Positions 31,379 through 38,853 of a stretch of DNA of 64,000 nt are shown here, piece after piece. The DNA is from Ligilactobacillus animalis KCTC 3501 = DSM 20602. Its GTDB lineage: Bacteria; Bacillota; Bacilli; Lactobacillales; Lactobacillaceae. The notes beneath the pieces were generated by a model. It made no database searches. It worked only from the letters and a program-made list of their open reading frames with translations, and was not told the origin of the DNA. Location: contig NZ_AYYW01000057.1 of assembly GCF_001434535.1 (NCBI RefSeq), positions 124,001 to 188,000 of the forward strand, written 5' to 3'. The first letter of the stretch is position 1; every line of letters begins with the position of its first letter. A program made the translations under genes and the position numbers.

Positions 31379-32212
31379 ATGAAAAAAATCGATTTAGGCT
31401 TGAAAGCTAGTTCTGACCCTGAACAGATCAAGGATCGTCTACAATATCAGCCCAATGTCTTTGAATTCTACACCGCTGAAAACGACTTTACTAGGGATGG
31501 ACTAAAGCGTCTGGCCTATGGTATCGATCAAGTCAAAGATGCGGGAATAAATCATATCGTATTACATCACCCCATGCGTTACCGGGAGTATTTTACTGAA
31601 CTTTTGACACCCGAAGCTAAATTGCCAGAATTGTATCGATTTATTGAGCAAAGTTCCTTAGATTTGTTACAATTAGCTTATGACAAAAATGTTCAAGTGT
31701 TGATCCATGGGTCTTATTCGCGCCAAACGGCTGAATTTCTCAGTTTATATCCTGATTTAGCGCATGCTGAAGAATACGTTTTTAAGCGCTTAGACCATTT
31801 TAAAGATCTCGGTAAAGAGCATGTGATGTTTGAAAATTCGATCTCACCGGTATTTTATTATGGGGATGAAGCGTTAGATGCCAAGATCTTAGCTCATGAT
31901 TATCGCTTAGCCTTTGATACATCGCATTGCTTTATCAAGTGGCAGGGGGATAACGCTAAATTAATGACCGCCTTAGCTCGTTTGAAGCAAAATATCGTTC
32001 ATTATCATTTAGTTGACTCATTAGGGCAAACACATGATAGCTTAGAACTTGGTAAGGGAAAGATCGCTTGGGAAAATATCTTACCTCTACTGAATGAAGA
32101 TGCGACCAATATCTTTGAGATCGTCTTAAAAGATCAGACCAATGCTTTGGAACAAGTTAACAGCTTTAAATACTTAAAAACGTTGGAGGAAAAACTAGAT
32201 GTCAACATTTAA
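31379..32212 (+). CDS. Xylose-isomerase-like TIM-barrel protein
   Basis: The 277 residues resemble the AP endonuclease 2 / sugar-phosphate isomerase fold. Likely metal ligands occur on successive strands: HHP (near 62), HGS (near 118), FEN (near 158), DTSH (near 186) and HYHLVDS (near 211), with a terminal FEIVLKD. The real reaction is unknown. It has a strong ribosome binding site and overlaps the signal peptidase start by 14 bases, so both are made from one message. Confidence 0.78.
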   Translation: MKKIDLGLKASSDPEQIKDRLQYQPNVFEFYTAENDFTRDGLKRLAYGIDQVKDAGINHIVLHHPMRYREYFTELLTPEAKLPELYRFIEQSSLDLLQLAYDKNVQVLIHGSYSRQTAEFLSLYPDLAHAEEYVFKRLDHFKDLGKEHVMFENSISPVFYYGDEALDAKILAHDYRLAFDTSHCFIKWQGDNAKLMTALARLKQNIVHYHLVDSLGQTHDSLELGKGKIAWENILPLLNEDATNIFEIVLKDQTNALEQVNSFKYLKTLEEKLDVNI

Positions 32213-32783
32213 AAATATCATGGGATGGGTCTGGCCCGTTGTTATCGGACTACTTATCGCACTTTTGATCAATACATTCCTATTATCATTGGTCAAAGTC
32301 GATGGCTTATCGATGTATCCCAATCTACAAAATAACGAACGTGTGATCATGTTAAAACATGCTAAGATAAAACGTGATACTGTCGTTGTTTTCAGTGCTA
32401 AAGGCGTCGATGACCGTCCTGGTGTGACCGACGTTACAAAATACGTCAAGCGGGTCATCGGTTTGCCTGGTGACAAGATCGAATACAAAAATGATGGTAA
32501 ACTCTATGTTAACGGAAAATTCCAATCTCAAGGGTATATCACTACTGAGCAACAAAAAGAAGGAACTTTATCGATTGCAAGTGCTGAAGATAAAGGTGTG
32601 ACACTTGGTACTGGACGTTCATTCACGGTCCCTAAAGATGAGTACTTTGTTTTAGGTGATAATCGTGAAGTCTCCAATGACAGCCGCTCCTATGGCTTTG
32701 TCCCGCGTTCTAAGATCTTAGGCGTTGTCAAAGTTCCATTTTGGAATGATGCCCACGAATATATCAATTCATATGGTGATTAA
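32199..32783 (+). CDS. lepB: Signal peptidase I
   Basis: Membrane serine protease that removes signal peptides from secreted proteins. The 194 residues have one N-terminal membrane segment at about 10-30, the nucleophile Ser38 in DGLSMYP, the general-base Lys84 in YVKRVIGLPGD, and box E GDNREVSNDSRSYG. It is the first of two signal peptidases in the window (the other is at 48222-48749). Two or more type I enzymes are common in Bacilli. Confidence 0.93.
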   Translation: MSTFKNIMGWVWPVVIGLLIALLINTFLLSLVKVDGLSMYPNLQNNERVIMLKHAKIKRDTVVVFSAKGVDDRPGVTDVTKYVKRVIGLPGDKIEYKNDGKLYVNGKFQSQGYITTEQQKEGTLSIASAEDKGVTLGTGRSFTVPKDEYFVLGDNREVSNDSRSYGFVPRSKILGVVKVPFWNDAHEYINSYGD

Positions 32784-32785
32784 CT

Positions 32786-32830
32786 AATATCGACCTCAAG
32801 TCAAGTGGCTTAGGGTCGATATTTTTTATT
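32786..32830 (+). terminator. Terminator of lepB (first copy)
   Basis: AATATCGACC (32786-32795) pairs with GGTCGATATT (32814-32823), then TTTTATTTT. Confidence 0.88.
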
Positions 32831-32886
32831 TTAGACGATTTATATGCTAAAATTTGTTCAATATCTTTTAGAAAGTAGGAATGTTT

Positions 32887-33849
32887 ATGCTGATACCCGC
32901 ACGTTTGAAACAAAATGATGAGATCAGGATCATTACTCCTAGTCGGACACTTGATTGTGTCGGTGGGTTTGCTGCTAATCAAATAGCACAGGAAAAATTG
33001 ACCCAGATGGGATTTAAGGTCACTTTTGGTGATCACGTCTCAGGGATGAATTTAGATGGCACTAACAGCATTCCTGAGCGGATAGAGGATATTCATGCGG
33101 CATTTAGCGATCCTAATGTCAAAGCGATCCAAACAGTGATCGGTGGGTTTACCTCAAACGAGTTATTACCATACCTAGATTTTGATCTGATAGCCAATAA
33201 TCCCAAGATCATCTGTGGTTTTTCTGATTTCACGGCGCTGGCTAATGCGATCACAGCTAAAACAGGGCTAGTTACCTACTATGGACCCGCTTACATAACG
33301 CTGAAAATGCTGGATAAAGCAGGGGCTTATCAAGATAACAATTTCCTACAAGCACTGACCAAAAAGCATTACGAGCTCCGACCATCACAGACCTGGTCAA
33401 GCGATGAATGGTTTTTATCCGACAGCAAGCGGACATTTTATCCAACTGATTGGAAGATTTATACACCAGGACGTGTCCGTGGTGTAACAGTTGGGGGCAA
33501 TGTCAACACGTTGTTTTTATTAGCCGGAACGCAATACCAACCAGATTTTGAGGATAAGATAATTTTGCTTGAATTTGCAGATGATGGTGAAACTTGGCTC
33601 GATTTTTCTAGGTTGTTAGCTCAAGTGTTACAACTAGCTAAACGGCCACGCGCGCTTTTATTAGGGCGTTTTCCCAAAATATCACAGATGACAGAGCAAC
33701 GCTTGTTATACGTCTTGGACAAATTTCCGATCCTAAAAGGGATACCTGTAATGTATGATCTAGATTTTGGACATACACAGCCAATATTTACGATCCCGCT
33801 AGGTCAAGAAGTCTGGCTCGATACTGATGAGCTAGTGATCAAGGTCTAG
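32887..33849 (+). CDS. LD-carboxypeptidase (peptidase S66)
   Basis: Serine peptidase of the LdcA/MccF family, which trims the terminal D-alanine from cell-wall tetrapeptides or disarms peptide antibiotics. The triad can be placed: Ser113 in ICGFSDFTAL, Glu in ILLEFADDGE, and His in DFGHTQP near the end. No signal peptide is seen. ATG 32887 has normal spacing from GTAGGA; ATG 32881 would be too close. The substrate (cell-wall peptide or microcin-like compound) cannot be separated by reading. Confidence 0.87.
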   Translation: MLIPARLKQNDEIRIITPSRTLDCVGGFAANQIAQEKLTQMGFKVTFGDHVSGMNLDGTNSIPERIEDIHAAFSDPNVKAIQTVIGGFTSNELLPYLDFDLIANNPKIICGFSDFTALANAITAKTGLVTYYGPAYITLKMLDKAGAYQDNNFLQALTKKHYELRPSQTWSSDEWFLSDSKRTFYPTDWKIYTPGRVRGVTVGGNVNTLFLLAGTQYQPDFEDKIILLEFADDGETWLDFSRLLAQVLQLAKRPRALLLGRFPKISQMTEQRLLYVLDKFPILKGIPVMYDLDFGHTQPIFTIPLGQEVWLDTDELVIKV

Positions 33850-33896
33850 CTAAAATAAACAGTTATGTATATAATACTAACTGTTTATTTTAGCTA
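33847..33896. terminator. Long perfect hairpin at the end of the LD-carboxypeptidase gene
   Basis: A 19-bp perfect stem (33847-33865 with 33878-33896) that includes the stop codon; the loop contains TATAATA. The TTTATTTTA within the right arm and the A-rich left arm suit a bidirectional terminator. Confidence 0.7.
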
Positions 33897-33904
33897 CCAA
33901 AACT

Positions 33905-33932
33905 ACTTTTTATAATGTATATTATGTAAACT
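33905..33932 (+). other. dif: Chromosome dimer resolution site dif
   Basis: The 28 bases match the Bacillus subtilis dif sequence, as I recall it, at 24 positions. Against the published Firmicute consensus they fail at only one (a T where C/G is expected at position 6). The right half-site TTATGTAAACT is identical. The site lies at the point where gene direction changes from mainly plus to mainly minus, as expected at the replication terminus, and XerC is encoded 7 kb away. An IS30 element sits directly next to it. Confidence 0.8.
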
Positions 33933-33970
33933 AGAATATATTGGGCGAATGTCAATAAAAAGTGCAACAA
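33930..33970 (+). repeat. Left copy of a 41-bp direct repeat flanking the IS
   Basis: Begins ACTAGAATATATTGGG and ends TGCAACAA. It matches 35193-35233 with five differences. Its first three bases are the last three of dif. Confidence 0.75.
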
Positions 33971-35173
33971 TTTAAACAAATCTTAAACATTGTTTTTGAA
34001 TATATATTTATCTACCCTACCATTTTTCGGCATCTTTAAGTCTCCCCAATTCTCTTTTGAACGCTTCTCGACAAGTTTTAAATCCATGCAATTTCTTAGG
34101 ACGGTCATTTAGTTCATTTACGTAAGTTTTAAGTTCTGCTTGAGATAATTTTGAAAAAGACGTTTTCTTTGGAATATACTCTCTCAGAAGCCCATTTAAA
34201 TTTTCATTTGATCCTCGCTCATGTGGCGCATATGGATGCGCAAAATACACATGTACACCGTAATTCTCAATCTGCCTTACCAATGTACTATTCGCAAATT
34301 CTGTACCGTGATCGCATGTTATAGATTTAGCGTATTCCCCGTATAATGACATGAACGTGTCGATTGCTGGGATAAGAGCTATGCCAGATCTTGATTTAAT
34401 TTTTACCGCAAATAAAAGACGTGTTTTCCGTTCGCTAAACGTAGCTATAACATCTTTACTGCCACGTTTTGGAAGAATTGTATCTAACTCCCAATGCCCA
34501 AATTCTGAACGATCATTGGCTTCTTTAGGGCGTAATTCAATAGATCTGTTCTTTATCAATTCACGATTCAATTCGTTCTCTGATGCACGCACCCTTTTTC
34601 CTTTTCTTCTACGTTTTCTGCGCAAATCAGAACGTTTTAGCTTAAGTTTTCCTAGATATATCCAGTTATAAATTGTGTTCGTGGATACAGTCACGTCTTT
34701 TGTACCGCAAGCAATTTGCTCAGGAGAATACTTCTTCAGTAGATATTTGTTTATCTTTCGGCTATTGTAGCTACTGTATAAACTCCTTCTACCCACATTT
34801 TGCTTTCTTCTCCTAGACTTCAGTTCTGCGCTTCTAGCATTATATCGCAGGATCTTCATTCTTTTTTTAGGCATAAACTCCTTATAATCATCAAAGTCCT
34901 GCGTTCTTCGTATCTCCCTAGATATAGTGCTCCTGTGTCTCCCTAATACCCTAGCTATATCAGCCATCCGCTTTCCTTGATTCCATAACAACTCGATCTT
35001 AGCTCTCTCTTCTAAAGTTAAATGTGTATAGACCATACCATACTCCTTAAAACTAATAAACATACATATTATGAATAAACTACTAATCTCCAAAATTTTA
35101 TTATATCAAAGTTACTTACAGTTTTAGTAATTTAAAATATTAATATAATAAGGTATATTTACAATATGTTGCA
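33963..35173 (-). mobile_element. IS30-family insertion sequence
   Basis: The element holds one transposase gene. Imperfect terminal inverted repeats are suggested: 33963-33981 starting TGCAACA, against the reverse complement of 35155-35173, 13 of 19 bases identical. Exact ends and target duplication are uncertain. The local GATC density is much lower than in the flanking core genes, which supports a foreign origin. Confidence 0.65.
34017..35036 (-). CDS. IS30-family transposase
   Basis: It has 339 residues. The N-terminal helix-turn-helix is LTLEERAKIELLWNQG, with a second ADIARVLGRHRSTISREI. The integrase core has the DDE residues in HWELDTI, CDHGTEF and ERGSNENLNGLLREYIPK. It is full length with no internal stop and so may be active. 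AAGGAG precedes ATG 35036; the upstream extension to 35093 is outside the coding part. It is transcribed toward dif. Confidence 0.93.
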   Translation of the reverse strand: MVYTHLTLEERAKIELLWNQGKRMADIARVLGRHRSTISREIRRTQDFDDYKEFMPKKRMKILRYNARSAELKSRRRKQNVGRRSLYSSYNSRKINKYLLKKYSPEQIACGTKDVTVSTNTIYNWIYLGKLKLKRSDLRRKRRRKGKRVRASENELNRELIKNRSIELRPKEANDRSEFGHWELDTILPKRGSKDVIATFSERKTRLLFAVKIKSRSGIALIPAIDTFMSLYGEYAKSITCDHGTEFANSTLVRQIENYGVHVYFAHPYAPHERGSNENLNGLLREYIPKKTSFSKLSQAELKTYVNELNDRPKKLHGFKTCREAFKRELGRLKDAEKW

Positions 35174-35192
35174 ATTAATTTTGCTATCCAGG

Positions 35193-35233
35193 ACTAGAAT
35201 ATATTGGGTGAATATCAATATTAACTGCAACAA
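35193..35233 (+). repeat. Right copy of the 41-bp direct repeat
   Basis: Direct (not inverted) partner of 33930-33970, 36 of 41 bases identical. It lies 20 bases beyond the right end of the IS and overlaps the A-run of the next terminator. Confidence 0.75.
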
Positions 35234-35261
35234 AAAAGCCGACCTACTCTCCTGGTCAGCC
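35232..35261 (-). terminator. Terminator after the twin peptide genes
   Basis: On the minus strand GGCTGACC pairs with GGTCGGCT (35254-35261 with 35237-35244), followed by TTTTTT. Confidence 0.8.
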
Positions 35262-35292
35262 AATATCTAATTTAAATATGTAACCACCTTCG

Positions 35293-35418
35293 TTAGATAC
35301 CTAACGCCCGGCGCAAAAGTGCTATCGCTATAAAAAATAGTATACCGTACCAAAGCAAACTAAAAATGCAACCAACTACGCTTGCAAATGATTCCATGGC
35401 ACCAAAAAAGAAGCGCAT
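35293..35418 (-). CDS. Small membrane peptide A (41 aa)
   Basis: I know no family for this peptide. It begins MRFFFGAMESFASVVGCIFS and ends in basic RRALGI, with a hydrophobic stretch over residues 13-35. A strong GGAAGGTGGG lies ahead of ATG 35418. It is homologous to the peptide 34 bases upstream on the same strand (19 of 41 residues identical and equal length), which is the main evidence that both are real genes. Conserved features are MRFF, ESF, the GC-x-FSL motif, Trp23 and Gly25. A terminator follows 30 bases after the stop. No leader or signal cleavage site is seen. It might be a toxin, a leaderless bacteriocin-like peptide or a membrane modulator. Confidence 0.75.
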   Translation of the reverse strand: MRFFFGAMESFASVVGCIFSLLWYGILFFIAIALLRRALGI

Positions 35419-35452
35419 TAAATCCCACCTTCCTTAATTAAGTCAAAACAAT

Positions 35453-35578
35453 TTAGATATTAAATGCTACCTTGAGATATACATAGGTCAGCATTATCAA
35501 AAATCCGATCCAAAACAAGCTGAACAGACAGCCCATGAAATTCGTGAATGACTCTATGATCCCATAAAAGAATCGCAA
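35453..35578 (-). CDS. Small membrane peptide B (41 aa)
   Basis: Homologue of peptide A, first in the pair. It begins MRFFYGIIESFTNFMGCLFS. The start codon is TTG 35578, nine bases after a perfect AAAGGAGG. Residues 13-37 are hydrophobic, with one Lys near the end. It shares MRFF-x-G, ESF, GC-x-FSL, Trp23 and Gly25 with peptide A. No antitoxin, immunity or export gene is obvious, though the minus-strand region between the promoter and this gene is AT-rich and could hold an antisense RNA. Confidence 0.72.
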   Translation of the reverse strand: MRFFYGIIESFTNFMGCLFSLFWIGFLIMLTYVYLKVAFNI

Positions 35579-35649
35579 AAAATATCGCCTCCTTTGATTC
35601 CAGTCTATTACGTTACCCCTTCACTTTTATATCCCAACAACACTATATC

Positions 35650-35669
35650 TAAATATATTAATATATTTA
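35650..35669. promoter_or_regulatory. 20-bp perfect palindrome upstream of twin peptides
   Basis: TAAATATATTAATATATTTA is self-complementary. On the minus strand it overlaps the likely promoter zone (TATAGT, TATAAA) of the peptide genes, so it could be an operator. It is all A/T, so chance is not excluded. Confidence 0.35.
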
Positions 35670-35692
35670 AGGGACAATTACCAGTAAACTAC

Positions 35693-35724
35693 AAAAGGTC
35701 AGCCTACTAGCTTGCAGGCTGACC
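35693..35724 (-). terminator. Terminator of the acid phosphatase gene
   Basis: A 9-bp perfect stem GGTCAGCCT/AGGCTGACC (35697-35705 with 35716-35724), then TTTT on the minus strand. The arm GGTCAGCC recurs in the peptide terminator. Confidence 0.85.
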
Positions 35725-35745
35725 GAGATAGATTCAAATTTTCAA

Positions 35746-35758
35746 GTACACAAGTTTT
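35746..35758. repeat. GTACACAAGTTTT, inverted copy flanking the phosphatase gene
   Basis: Its exact reverse complement is at 36620-36632 on the other side of the gene. A further partial copy (ACACAAGTTTT) is at 36668-36678, which can pair with 36620-36630. Confidence 0.5.
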
Positions 35759-35764
35759 AGCTCA

Positions 35765-36592
35765 TTATTTAGTAGTTACAGTCGTTTGTTTTACCTTATT
35801 AGTTTTTGGATCGAAGTAAGTTAAATGTGATTTACGTAACTTACTCTTTTTAGAATCACTCTGTTGGTAATTATTGTTATATAGTGCAGCTTCCCAATTA
35901 CCATACATCGGATTAGGTAAAATGATGTATTTATCCCCAAATTGCGCCGCATTTTGCATAACATCATTTGTTCGTTTTGCGACAGTGTTTTCGGCTGGAT
36001 CGTTAAAATCAGAAAGATTATCGCCAAACAGCATGATAACATCAGCCTTTTGTGCCACTTGTTGGCGCCGTTGTTCTTTAGTCTTATCTTGCTTTTGTTT
36101 GAGCAAGATATGCTCACGATCGGCTTGTGGCAACCCTTCGGCCGTTAAATTCTTGATCGTTGCCTTTAATTGGCTCTGTTCCCGATCGCTGACATAATAA
36201 ATTTGAACTCCTTGCTCATTAGCATAATTCAAAAAGTCTTTTGCTCCTGGTACAGCCTTAGCCTTAGCCGCTTTGACCCACTGATCCCAACCATGGGGAT
36301 AGGATCTATTATTTAAAGCGTTATACGCCTGATATGGTGAATTGTCTAGGACCGTTTCATCAATATCTAAAATGATAGCTTTCGGCTTTTCTGACGGAGT
36401 TGCAAGCTTAGTTGCCAGATTATTGCGAGCAACATTATACCCCTGCAAATACAACGCCTTTACTTCAGCTGAAGTTTGATACCATGCAACTGCCATCGTG
36501 TTTTGGTCGCCCAAATTCGTCTTAGCCTGCGCCGTTGACATCCCTAGTAGCATAAAAGCCACGAAACTTAAAATGATCTTTTTGATCTTCAA
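35765..36592 (-). CDS. Secreted acid phosphatase, e(P4)/class C HAD family
   Basis: A 275-residue exported phosphatase. The Sec signal peptide (about 1-23) ends MSTAQA-KT with no lipobox cysteine, unlike the lipoprotein e(P4), so it should be released or wall-held. HAD motif I is ILDIDETVLD (paired DDDD-type acid residues with FGDNLSDF), and SDRE is motif II. Related enzymes dephosphorylate nucleotides such as NMN outside the cell. A lysine-rich C-terminus may bind the wall. CTCC (GGAG on the minus strand) lies just ahead of the ATG. It sits in the accessory stretch beside the IS. Confidence 0.88.
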   Translation of the reverse strand: MKIKKIILSFVAFMLLGMSTAQAKTNLGDQNTMAVAWYQTSAEVKALYLQGYNVARNNLATKLATPSEKPKAIILDIDETVLDNSPYQAYNALNNRSYPHGWDQWVKAAKAKAVPGAKDFLNYANEQGVQIYYVSDREQSQLKATIKNLTAEGLPQADREHILLKQKQDKTKEQRRQQVAQKADVIMLFGDNLSDFNDPAENTVAKRTNDVMQNAAQFGDKYIILPNPMYGNWEAALYNNNYQQSDSKKSKLRKSHLTYFDPKTNKVKQTTVTTK

Positions 36593-36762
36593 AATTTCTC
36601 CTCCAATTTATTGCGAGGTAAAACTTGTGTACAAGATGTATTTTAACGATTTATTTATTTGAATACAACACAAGTTTTTTATGTAAATTACTCAAACATT
36701 TGTTAAGCCGTTAAAAAAGTGTAATAATATCTATAAGACTAATTTTAAGGAGAATTTATCAT

Positions 36763-37056
36763 ATGAATGGACGTTTGCTCTTTGCACTTGGCTTGTTACT
36801 AAGTGTTATCTTACTGGTGATCGGGAATTTAGCCACATTACCGCTAATTTCTTTGATCGGTTATGGCCTAATGAGCTTAATGTTTTTGATCGCCGGTTTT
36901 ACAATGGCTATTTTGCGCCATACTGGTGCTTTGACTGCTAATGAAAAAAATGTCGCTTGGGATGAAGCACCTGGTGAATTAAAGGCAATGACTATGGTGA
37001 TTGGTCTAGGCTTTTTAGCGGCTGGAGTCTTTGTTATTTTCAATTATATCTTCTGA
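36763..37056 (+). CDS. Small membrane protein, 97 aa, unknown function
   Basis: It has three hydrophobic segments (about 4-24, 28-50 and 76-96). A polar loop with HTGALTANEKNVAWDEAPGE separates segments 2 and 3. AAGGAG precedes ATG 36763. It lies 43 bases before the plsY ribosome-binding region with no terminator, so it may be co-transcribed with plsY. I do not recognise the family. Confidence 0.7.
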   Translation: MNGRLLFALGLLLSVILLVIGNLATLPLISLIGYGLMSLMFLIAGFTMAILRHTGALTANEKNVAWDEAPGELKAMTMVIGLGFLAAGVFVIFNYIF

Positions 37057-37123
37057 TCATTATTGAATTTATGTTCAAAAGCCAGTACAATAGAACGTAT
37101 TGCTTTTTAGAGGAGGAATTTTT

Positions 37124-37753
37124 TTGTCAGAGACATTAAAGATCATTTTGATGTTGATCATTGGCTATCTTTTAGGCTCCATCCCATCAGGTGTTTGGAT
37201 CGGGAAGCTGATGTATGGTAAAGATGTTCGCGATTACGGTAGTGGTAATATGGGAACGACCAATACATTTCGGGTCCTAGGAAAAAAAGCTGGGACGATC
37301 GTTTTATTGATGGATATATTTAAAGGAACTTTAGCTGCCCTATTACCTTTCCTATTTCATTCCACTGCTAACCCACTATTGATCGGTCTGGCAGCGATCG
37401 TTGGGCATGTCTTTCCGATTTTTGCCGGTTTTAAGGGTGGTAAGGCTGTTGCTACGAGTGTGGGTGTCTTATTAGTTTATAATCCATTATTCTTTGTTAT
37501 TGCTTGGCTGATCTTTTTAGTAACACTTTACATCTCCAGTATGGTCAGTGTCGCTAGCATGCTAGGCTTTTTACTGATCACGATCGTATCATTTTTCTTT
37601 AAAGATGCCCTACTTTCAGTCGTTGCGATCACTTTAACGATTTTTGTCTTTGTTCGCCACTACGGTAACATTGAACGGATCAAAAATGGGACTGAAAACA
37701 TGGTACCATTTGGCCTAGGTTATAAGCGTCGACAACAAAAACAAAATAAATAA
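37124..37753 (+). CDS. plsY: Acyl-phosphate:glycerol-3-phosphate acyltransferase
   Basis: First acylation step of phospholipid synthesis, using acyl-phosphate. The 209-residue membrane protein keeps the PlsY motifs: [12 protein letters not shown] near 40-51, [18 protein letters not shown] near 97-114, and ERIKNGTE near the C-terminus. The start is TTG 37124, placed after GAGGAGG; the longer frame from 37100 includes the ribosome binding site. The C-terminus is basic. Confidence 0.94.
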   Translation: MSETLKIILMLIIGYLLGSIPSGVWIGKLMYGKDVRDYGSGNMGTTNTFRVLGKKAGTIVLLMDIFKGTLAALLPFLFHSTANPLLIGLAAIVGHVFPIFAGFKGGKAVATSVGVLLVYNPLFFVIAWLIFLVTLYISSMVSVASMLGFLLITIVSFFFKDALLSVVAITLTIFVFVRHYGNIERIKNGTENMVPFGLGYKRRQQKQNK

Positions 37754-37798
37754 AAGCGTATCTTTGGGGCTACAGTTACCCAGATACGCTTTTTTTGT
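37752..37798 (+). terminator. Terminator of plsY
   Basis: AAAGCGTATCT (37753-37763) pairs with AGATACGCTTT (37782-37792), then TTTT. It overlaps the stop codon. Confidence 0.9.
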
Positions 37799-37828
37799 GT
37801 GCTATAATGAAGTTGAGGTGATATTATA

Positions 37829-38701
37829 ATGGCAGTTATGCTTGAAAATGAAAAATTACGCGTCGTGATCAATGAACACGGGGCTGAATTAGCTAGTTTG
37901 ATCTCTAAGGAAAATGGGTTTGAATATATGTGGAGTGGCGATAGTAAGTACTGGAAACGGCACTCAGCGGTTCTTTTCCCGATCGAAGGACGTTTAAAAG
38001 ATGATACATATCAAGTTGATGGAACAAGCTATCACTTGACACAACACGGTTTTGCCCGTGATATGGATTTTGAGATCTTACATCAAGCTCCAACTGAAGT
38101 TTGTTTTGAATTACGCTCTAATGAACAGACCCTTGAAAAATATCCTTTCGAGTTTGTTTTGCAAGTTCAATATAATTTGACACAAACTAAGCTTGAAGTA
38201 AGCTACCGCGTGATCAATCCAAGTACTAAAGAAATGTATTTTGGCTTAGGTGCACACCCTGCTTTTTCAACTAAACTAAAAGCAACCGATACTTATCAAG
38301 ATTACGAAGTTCGCCTAAGTCCTAAAGAGAGTTATCCGCGCATCCCGCTGGTCGATGGTTTTATCGATCTAGAACACATCACGACTGGCGCAGCAACCTT
38401 GCCCGTTAGCCATGATCTATTTAAAAATGATGCTCTTATCTATGATCTCGCCCAAGAACCAAATGAGATCAGCTTAGTAAGTAAACACCATGGCCATGGC
38501 GTAACAATCACAACGACTGATGCTAAAGCAATGGGTATCTGGTCAAGTTACCCAGCTGAAGGTGATTTTGTTTGCCTCGAATCTTGGTGGGCTTTATCTG
38601 ATACTTTGGATACTGATGGCGATTTTAAAACAAAATATGCGATCAATAAGTTAAATGGACAACAAGTTTTTGAAGCTAACTACACGATCGATACTTTCTA
38701 A
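37829..38701 (+). CDS. Aldose 1-epimerase family protein (LacX-like)
   Basis: The 290 residues of galactose-mutarotase-like fold include the HRHS-like WKRHSAVLFPIEGRLKDD, QHGFARD near 71-77, GAHPAF near 148 and CLESWWALSD near 250. The closest named relatives are the LacX proteins linked to tagatose/lactose loci, but no sugar genes are adjacent. Conversion between sugar anomers is inferred from the fold. A TATAAT lies 20 bases upstream at 37803-37808 and GAGGTG gives the ribosome binding site. Confidence 0.87.
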   Translation: MAVMLENEKLRVVINEHGAELASLISKENGFEYMWSGDSKYWKRHSAVLFPIEGRLKDDTYQVDGTSYHLTQHGFARDMDFEILHQAPTEVCFELRSNEQTLEKYPFEFVLQVQYNLTQTKLEVSYRVINPSTKEMYFGLGAHPAFSTKLKATDTYQDYEVRLSPKESYPRIPLVDGFIDLEHITTGAATLPVSHDLFKNDALIYDLAQEPNEISLVSKHHGHGVTITTTDAKAMGIWSSYPAEGDFVCLESWWALSDTLDTDGDFKTKYAINKLNGQQVFEANYTIDTF

Positions 38702-38713
38702 CTAGATAATAAA

Positions 38714-38755
38714 AAAAACAGCACTTCCATATAAATTGGAAGTGCTGTTTTTGTG
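38714..38755. terminator. Terminator after the LacX-like gene
   Basis: A 16-bp perfect stem (38714-38729 with 38737-38752). A-run and T-run on either side suit both strands, and hslU converges from the right. Confidence 0.9.
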
Positions 38756-38853
38756 TTATTATCGAACTATATAAGGTACATTTCAAAATATAATTCGGCA
38801 AACTCTCGAAAATTCCCGAGGAAACACTTTTAAGTATCACCGAAACGTTCGGA

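Noticed and set aside
34351-34671. Plus-strand ORF of 106 codons inside the IS30 transposase
   Set aside because: Antisense shadow with no ribosome binding site; the minus-strand frame encodes a clear DDE transposase.
35293-35578. Known Fst/Ldr or TxpA type I toxins, or double-glycine bacteriocins, for the twin peptides
   Set aside because: The sequences share no recognisable motif with these families and have no GG leader.
33905-36680. Element integrated by Xer recombination (IMEX-like), with a second dif
   Set aside because: No second convincing dif copy was found on the far side of the island; A/T-rich stretches there match poorly.
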